This document shows positions 13,840-17,184 of a stretch of 17,184 nt of DNA, one piece after another. Position 1 is the first letter of the stretch, and every line of letters starts with the position of its first letter. Made by a program: the position numbers and the translations under genes. The notes under the pieces were generated by a model. That model worked only from the letters and a program-made list of their open reading frames with translations. It ran no database searches and was not told the DNA's origin. This stretch comes from Thermoprotei archaeon (GTDB lineage Archaea; Thermoproteota; Thermoprotei; QMSL01; B3-G16), in NCBI GenBank assembly GCA_003649665.1, contig QMSL01000009.1, forward strand, positions 1 through 17,184, read 5' to 3'.

Positions 13840-15573
13840 ATGAATGAAGAGATTAGAAGGTTGATACTAAAGCACGCATTGCTTAACGCGATAAGACATG
13901 GTGGAAGAGCTGATTCTAAGGCCGTAATGGGGAAGATTATGGCTGAGAGAAAAGATCTTAGGAAGATGGCAAGGGAATTAGCAAAGGAAGTGAAGAGAAT
14001 AGTAGAAGAGGTAAACTCAATGTCAATAAATGAACAAAGGGATCTCTTAACGAAGGAGTTTAAGGATGAATTGGAGAAACTTAAGGAGGAAAGGAAGATA
14101 TCTCGCGAAGATCTTCCTCCACTACCTAACGTCGAGGAGGCTATAAGGAAATATGGCACCATAACTACGCGTTTTGCTCCAGCGCCTACGGGTGCCTTGC
14201 ATATAGGGCAGATCCTTCGTGCAGCAATGCTAAGCTACCTCTATGCCAAGAAGTACAATGGCAGAATGATACTTAGGATCGAGGATACTGATCCCCGTGT
14301 AATAAAGAGGGTATACTACGATTGGATAATGGAGGATTTGTCTAAGTTAGGCATAAAATGGGATAAACTAGTAATAATGTCAGATCGCTTTGAAAGGTAT
14401 TACGAGATAGCTGAAAAATTAATTAGTGAAGGTAAGGCATACGTATGCACGTGTAGTGCTGATGATTTCAGGCGATATAAGGAGAACAAAATCCCCTGTC
14501 CTGATAGGAACCTTTCAGTAGAGGAACATATGAAGCGCTGGAATATGATGCTTGAAGGTCATTATTCCGAAGGTGAGGCAGTAGTTCGTCTTAAAGTTGA
14601 TATGTCTCATCCAAATCCCGTGCTGAGAGATCCTCCATTATTAAGGATAGTTGATAGTGTGCCTCATCCTCGTACTGGTTATAAGTATTGTGTATATCCC
14701 CTATATAATTTCGGTTGTGCTGTTGAGGATCATCTTGAGAGAATAACGCATGTAATTAGGGCAAAGGAGCATGAGCATAATGCTGCTGTTCAGTCAAAGA
14801 TCTATGAAGCTATGGGCTGGGAGATGCCAACGATGATACAGTACGGAATGGTGTACATAGAGGGATTCAAGATTCATAAAAGGCATATCCGTGAGGGCTT
14901 AAGAAAAGGTGAGATAAGCGGGTGGGATGATATCAGATTGCCAACTATAAGGGCCCTATTGAGAAGAGGTATACAGCCCGAAACCATAAGACGTCTTGCG
15001 ATAGAGGTAAGCCTCACTCCTCATGACATAAAGCTGAGCATGGAAACCCTTTACGCTATAAATAGACAAATAATAGATCCAAAAGCCAATAGGTACTTCT
15101 TCGTAAAAGACCCTGTTGAGTTAATAATAAATGAGCCACCAACGCCTATCGAAATAAAGATCCGTCTTCATCCACAACATCCCGAAAGAGGCTTTAAGCT
15201 ATATAGGCTTAAGGAATCCCCCATGCACCTCATGATATCAAAGGATGATCTCAACATGTTCGCTAAAGGTAAGGAAATCCGTCTCATGGGACTTTTCAAT
15301 ATTAAAGTAGAGGAAGTAAGCGAGAAAAAAATAGTAGCAACGTATTCCGGAGATGAAATTGTAAAGGGAATGCCTAAGATACAATGGGTACATCCTAACA
15401 TGGCGTTATGGACTTTGGTATCAAAACCTGATGGCACAATTGATAAAGGAATGGCTGAATTCTATGCGCAGTACATAAAGGAAGGGGAGATAGTGCAATT
15501 CGAGAGATATGGCTTTGTAAGACTGGAGAGAAATGAAGGAGAAGTCCTTAGGTTCGTGTTCTTACATAACTAA
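13840..15573 (+). CDS. gltX: Glutamyl-tRNA synthetase, archaeal type
   Basis: A 577-residue class I synthetase charging tRNA(Glu). Residues 1-100 form the archaeal/eukaryotic-type helical N-terminal extension (MNEEIRRLILKHALLNAIRH, then a charged coiled stretch). The Rossmann catalytic core starts at RFAPAPTGALHIGQ, with HIGQ (121-124) as the HIGH motif. The KMSKS position reads KIHKR at 344-348, keeping the Lys but losing the Ser; the neighbouring IREG, SGWDD and RLPTIRALLRRGI segments are typical of archaeal GluRS. The C-terminal anticodon-binding part is beta-barrel-like, as in the GlnRS/GluRS eukaryal-archaeal group, not the bacterial helical type. ATG 13840 is favoured over TTG 13801 by the GTGAT site and by the promoter position. 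Whether it also charges tRNA(Gln) cannot be read from sequence. Its end overlaps tmk by 26 bases. Confidence 0.93.
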   Translation: MNEEIRRLILKHALLNAIRHGGRADSKAVMGKIMAERKDLRKMARELAKEVKRIVEEVNSMSINEQRDLLTKEFKDELEKLKEERKISREDLPPLPNVEEAIRKYGTITTRFAPAPTGALHIGQILRAAMLSYLYAKKYNGRMILRIEDTDPRVIKRVYYDWIMEDLSKLGIKWDKLVIMSDRFERYYEIAEKLISEGKAYVCTCSADDFRRYKENKIPCPDRNLSVEEHMKRWNMMLEGHYSEGEAVVRLKVDMSHPNPVLRDPPLLRIVDSVPHPRTGYKYCVYPLYNFGCAVEDHLERITHVIRAKEHEHNAAVQSKIYEAMGWEMPTMIQYGMVYIEGFKIHKRHIREGLRKGEISGWDDIRLPTIRALLRRGIQPETIRRLAIEVSLTPHDIKLSMETLYAINRQIIDPKANRYFFVKDPVELIINEPPTPIEIKIRLHPQHPERGFKLYRLKESPMHLMISKDDLNMFAKGKEIRLMGLFNIKVEEVSEKKIVATYSGDEIVKGMPKIQWVHPNMALWTLVSKPDGTIDKGMAEFYAQYIKEGEIVQFERYGFVRLERNEGEVLRFVFLHN

Positions 15574-16234
15574 TGATCTTAGGAATAACCTTACTTCGCA
15601 CAATATTGAGAGCTTTTCTTCGAAACTCCTCATTAGCTATTATATCAGTTCCGATTTCCTTATCTATATTAATGATCACGTAATCCTTAGTAAAACGCTT
15701 GTCTTGAATATACCTCATATAGTGCTCTCTAACCTTATTAAGAAAGACCTCCTCATTATAGATACTGCTCTTGCTTATATCTCCTCTCCTCATTATTTCA
15801 GATACCCTTCTAAGGGCATATTTTGGTTCGGAATCGAGGAAGACCACTATATCAGGGATGGGGAATTCTCTATTGAGCTCCTCAATTACAGTCATTGTCA
15901 AGCCTTCTGCAGCCTGATATGCGAGCTGGGAGTGAATATACCTATCGCAAACAACTATGATATTACGCCTTATCATGGGTTCAATTACGTTTGCGACATG
16001 CCAAGCTCTATCAAGTGCAAAAAGAAGTCCTCTCTCCCACTTCCAAGTATCCTTAATAATCCCCCTCAGCATCAATCTTATTATCCTCCCATAAGGCCCA
16101 TTCGTCGGCTCATATGTGTAAATTGATGGATATCCCATCTCCTTTAACGAATTAACTATCATCTTAGCTATTGGCGTCTTTCCAACGCATTCGATTCCCT
16201 CTACAGTAACTAACATTCCCTTACTAGATTTCAT
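15548..16234 (-). CDS. tmk: Thymidylate kinase (dTMP kinase)
   Basis: A 228-residue P-loop kinase that phosphorylates dTMP to dTDP in dTTP synthesis. The P-loop is EGIECVGKTPIAK (about 12-24), where the usual form is EGIDGxGKST/TTQ; the residue after GKT is Pro rather than Thr. The TMP-binding segments are present: YEPTNGPYGRIIR (41-53), LLFALDRAWH (70-79, the usual LFAADRxxH), and DRYIHSQLAYQ (97-107). The lid region after PDIVVFLD contains R-R-V-S-E-I-M-R-R-G, as in other archaeal enzymes. The start is ATG 16234 with GGAG only 3 bases away; ATG 16216 (MLVTVEGIE) with AAGGG nearby is an alternative. Transcribed toward gltX, with 26 bases of tail-to-tail overlap. The TATA box at 16277-16288 is shared, in the other direction, with the sRNA. 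Confidence 0.9.
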   Translation of the reverse strand: MKSSKGMLVTVEGIECVGKTPIAKMIVNSLKEMGYPSIYTYEPTNGPYGRIIRLMLRGIIKDTWKWERGLLFALDRAWHVANVIEPMIRRNIIVVCDRYIHSQLAYQAAEGLTMTVIEELNREFPIPDIVVFLDSEPKYALRRVSEIMRRGDISKSSIYNEEVFLNKVREHYMRYIQDKRFTKDYVIINIDKEIGTDIIANEEFRRKALNIVRSKVIPKIISYVRTRT

Positions 16235-16276
16235 ATGCTCCTTAAGCCTCCATTCAGAAGATCCACTACCGTTAGT

Positions 16277-16288
16277 AAAATATTTATT
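16277..16288. promoter_or_regulatory. AT-rich element that may serve tmk and the sRNA in both directions
   Basis: AAAATATTTATT reads as a TATA-like sequence on both strands. On minus it predicts a start near 16257, about 23 bases before tmk ATG. On plus it predicts a start near 16308-16311, just before the C box at 16315. A single near-symmetric TATA box could direct both, though each direction would need its own BRE. Confidence 0.45.
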
Positions 16289-16310
16289 GCGTACTGTAGA
16301 CTAAAGCATA

Positions 16311-16367
16311 GTAGATGATGAAAATTCCTTTAGCAGATTGATGAAGAGCGATGGACGGGCTGATCTG
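16311..16367 (+). ncRNA. Probable C/D box 2'-O-methylation guide sRNA
   Basis: The C box ATGATGA (16315-16321) is perfect. Exactly 12 bases later is CAGA (16334-16337) in the D' position (consensus CTGA, one mismatch), then TTGATGA (16338-16344) as C', and a perfect CTGA D box at 16360-16363. The 12-base D' guide reads AAATTCCTTTAG. Its complement matches the conserved archaeal 16S segment UUAAAGGAAUU (E. coli 911-921) with 10 Watson-Crick pairs plus one G-U pair. By the box-plus-five rule the predicted target is A915. The D guide (the 12 bases to 16359, ending GGACGGG) has no target I can assign with confidence. A TATA box lies at the correct distance upstream. Weak points are the D' mismatch, almost no D'-C' linker, a 15-base second guide space and no clear terminal stem. 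Confidence 0.7.
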
Positions 16368-16393
16368 TAGATTGTTGACGTTTTCGTATTCTT

Positions 16394-16813
16394 TCATACC
16401 TTCTTCTCACTTTCCCTTACCTTCTCCTTAGGTTCCCATCTAAATCTCCACAAGCCTAACGCAAAGTCTTCAACAGCTATTTCTAATGCTCCTGCTAGCA
16501 TGTCGCTAATGAGCGGTTCATCTGCTAAAGCTGATATTACTAAGTCGGCTAGTACTTCCCTCGAGGAGACATTATCAGTTATGACCTTTATATACGCCGA
16601 TTTAGGTATTATCCATACTCTAAGAGGACCTCCTGCAGTCTCAAATATGGTCTCTCGCGAATTAGGAGGGGGAGGCCATAACTTGAGTTCTCTGGCTATA
16701 TCTAAGGGTATCATTAGCTGTGGTGTATCTGCTTCATATCCACTATTAACAAGTGCTATGACATCTATCGTTATATTATTTCTTCTTATCCTCAACTTTA
16801 CTCTTACAGCCAA
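16394..16813 (-). CDS. Retropepsin-like protein with Asn at the catalytic position
   Basis: A protein of about 139 residues with the core of clan AA (retropepsin-like) aspartic peptidases: a beta hairpin (RVKLRIRRNNITIDVIALVNSG), a short loop, a strand with IPLDIARELKLW, then GGPLRVW and a later segment DEPLISDMLAG where family members have the G-x-D-x-L pattern. The catalytic D-T-G/D-S-G triad is N-S-G, so the general base Asp is replaced by Asn and proteolysis is doubtful. The start is probably TTG 16813, because GGTG (16820-16823) lies 6 bases upstream; the longer frame begins with GTG 16822 inside that site. Its 5' end overlaps the small basic ORF upstream by about 38 bases, suggesting coupling. 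The C-terminus is charged (WEPKEKVRESEKKV). Function is unknown. Confidence 0.6.
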   Translation of the reverse strand: MAVRVKLRIRRNNITIDVIALVNSGYEADTPQLMIPLDIARELKLWPPPPNSRETIFETAGGPLRVWIIPKSAYIKVITDNVSSREVLADLVISALADEPLISDMLAGALEIAVEDFALGLWRFRWEPKEKVRESEKKV

Positions 16814-16907
16814 GGAGAACACCTTTAGCTACTATTCTACCAACGCGTATGGTCCTTGCCTTTATCCTACCAACCTTTATCCTCTTTTTCACTTCAACAT
16901 TCCTCAT
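16776..16907 (-). CDS. Very basic 43-residue protein ahead of the retropepsin-like gene
   Basis: A short minus-strand frame from ATG 16907 encoding 43 residues, about 16 of them Lys or Arg, with the alternating pattern RIKVGRIKARTIRVGRIVAKGV that looks like two to three beta strands and then a charged tail ending KKK. The case for it is contextual: TTTTATAAAAG (16926-16936) is centred about 25 bases before the ATG, so transcription would start on it, and the frame overlaps the start of the retropepsin-like gene as coupled genes do. I do not recognise it. The charge would suit nucleic-acid binding. It may instead be a chance frame in the leader of the downstream gene. Confidence 0.45.
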   Translation of the reverse strand: MRNVEVKKRIKVGRIKARTIRVGRIVAKGVLLGCKSKVEDKKK

Positions 16908-16925
16908 TTTATCTTATTACCTGCT

Positions 16926-16936
16926 CTTTTATAAAA
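16926..16936 (-). promoter_or_regulatory. TATA box of the basic ORF/retropepsin-like pair
   Basis: On minus the sequence TTTTATAAAAG is a strong TATA-like match centred about 25 bases before ATG 16907, so the transcript would start at that ATG, placing the basic ORF first. Confidence 0.45.
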
Positions 16937-17024
16937 TCGTTCTGATCTGATAGGCTATCCTATAGAAGCTAAAACTTCATTAAAATACTTAACCACTTAT
17001 TGTTTACTATAAAAGAGGAGGAGC

Positions 17025-17051
17025 ATGACGATAAAAAGATATAAGGCATAA
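17025..17051 (+). other. Eight-codon ORF with a strong ribosome-binding site
   Basis: GAGGAGGAGC directly precedes an ATG that reads MTIKRYKA and stops at 17049-17051. It is about 75 bases before the next gene start. A leader peptide is possible, but an SD of this strength could also occur by chance in purine-rich DNA. Confidence 0.2.
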
Positions 17052-17082
17052 GCCTTCCGAGTATAGGCAGAAAGACGAGCAT

Positions 17083-17092
17083 ACATATAATA
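17083..17092 (+). promoter_or_regulatory. Putative TATA box for the partial gene at the right edge
   Basis: ACATATAATA lies about 38 bases before ATG 17126, predicting a start near 17112 and a short leader carrying the GAGGTG site. Confidence 0.3.
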
Positions 17093-17125
17093 CTGTATAT
17101 CACATCATCCAACGAGGTGTACGTT

Positions 17126-17184
17126 ATGGATCTCCTTACTTACTGGCATAAACTTCCAATAGCTGCTAGACGTTATATACTCTA
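17126..17184 (+). CDS. Start of a plus-strand gene, truncated by the window edge
   Basis: ATG 17126 begins an open frame of 19 complete codons (MDLLTYWHKLPIAARRYIL) running off the right end. GAGGTG (17114-17119) lies 6 bases upstream, one of the better Shine-Dalgarno matches in the window, and a TATA-like sequence precedes it. Too little is present to name a family. The 218 bases between the basic ORF and this start hold only the short ORF at 17025 and promoter-like AT-rich stretches. Confidence 0.55.
   Translation, partial: MDLLTYWHKLPIAARRYIL

Noticed and set aside
15533..16126. Plus-strand 197-codon frame over tmk
   Set aside because: It is the antisense shadow of the clearly identified thymidylate kinase and has no family features.
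16345..16359. Assigning a target to the second (D) guide of the sRNA
   Set aside because: CCCGUC in the 16S 3' region gives only about 6 pairs, and a possible 23S A-loop site needs three G-U pairs and depends on a sequence I cannot verify.
16969..17103. Minus-strand hydrophobic ORF of about 44 codons from GTG 17103
   Set aside because: No ribosome-binding site or TATA box at a fitting distance, no recognisable sequence, and an AT-rich region easily gives hydrophobic frames.
1..17184. tRNA or rRNA genes, CRISPR arrays, insertion sequences
   Set aside because: I found no cloverleaf-like sequence with a GGTTCRAATCC-type T arm, no regularly spaced repeats, and no transposase or terminal inverted repeats.

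Overview
The window looks like the chromosome of an archaeon, most likely a thermophilic or hyperthermophilic member of the Thermoproteota/TACK lineages. The evidence is internal. Many genes have GGTGAT/GGAGG ribosome-binding sites matching the archaeal 16S 3' end, while others have a TATA box placed so that transcription starts at or next to the start codon (leaderless). GTG and TTG starts are frequent, and Arg is mostly AGA/AGG. The protein set includes archaeal-type GluRS, archaemetzincin, DUF354, a RadA/RadB-type ATPase, a tungsten/molybdenum-type aldehyde oxidoreductase homologue and a probable C/D box sRNA. No species can be named from sequence alone. DNA is AT-rich and genes are densely packed.

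Left part (1-2373, minus strand): the 5' part of a secreted protein, a class II synthetase combining an OB-fold with a catalytic core like the archaeal asparagine synthetase-related proteins, and a stand-alone ATP-cone protein. Next (2469-5163): a zinc-ribbon mini-protein and archaemetzincin on plus, a DUF354 glycosyltransferase-like protein on minus, and a sugar-nucleotide nucleotidyltransferase diverging from it.

Centre (5201-13768, all plus): a zinc-ribbon membrane protein, a membrane-anchored gluzincin metallopeptidase, a RecA-fold ATPase, then a tightly packed run of dipeptide epimerase, small membrane protein, PA-domain M28-like protein whose metal ligands look lost, and an aldehyde:ferredoxin oxidoreductase (AOR) homologue interrupted by one +1 frameshift at a GGGG tract. 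The mix of peptidases, dipeptide epimerase and AOR suggests peptide or amino-acid catabolism, but that is inference.

Right part (13840-17184): glutamyl-tRNA synthetase, overlapping tail-to-tail with a thymidylate kinase on minus; a 160-bp gap holding a probable C/D box sRNA whose D' guide matches the conserved 16S rRNA segment near E. coli 911-921; a retropepsin-like protein with Asn in place of the catalytic Asp, preceded by a 43-residue very basic ORF; and the first 19 codons of a plus-strand gene.

The items I consider most worth checking are the C/D sRNA, the AOR frameshift, the OB-fold/AS-AR hybrid and the retropepsin-like/basic small protein pair.
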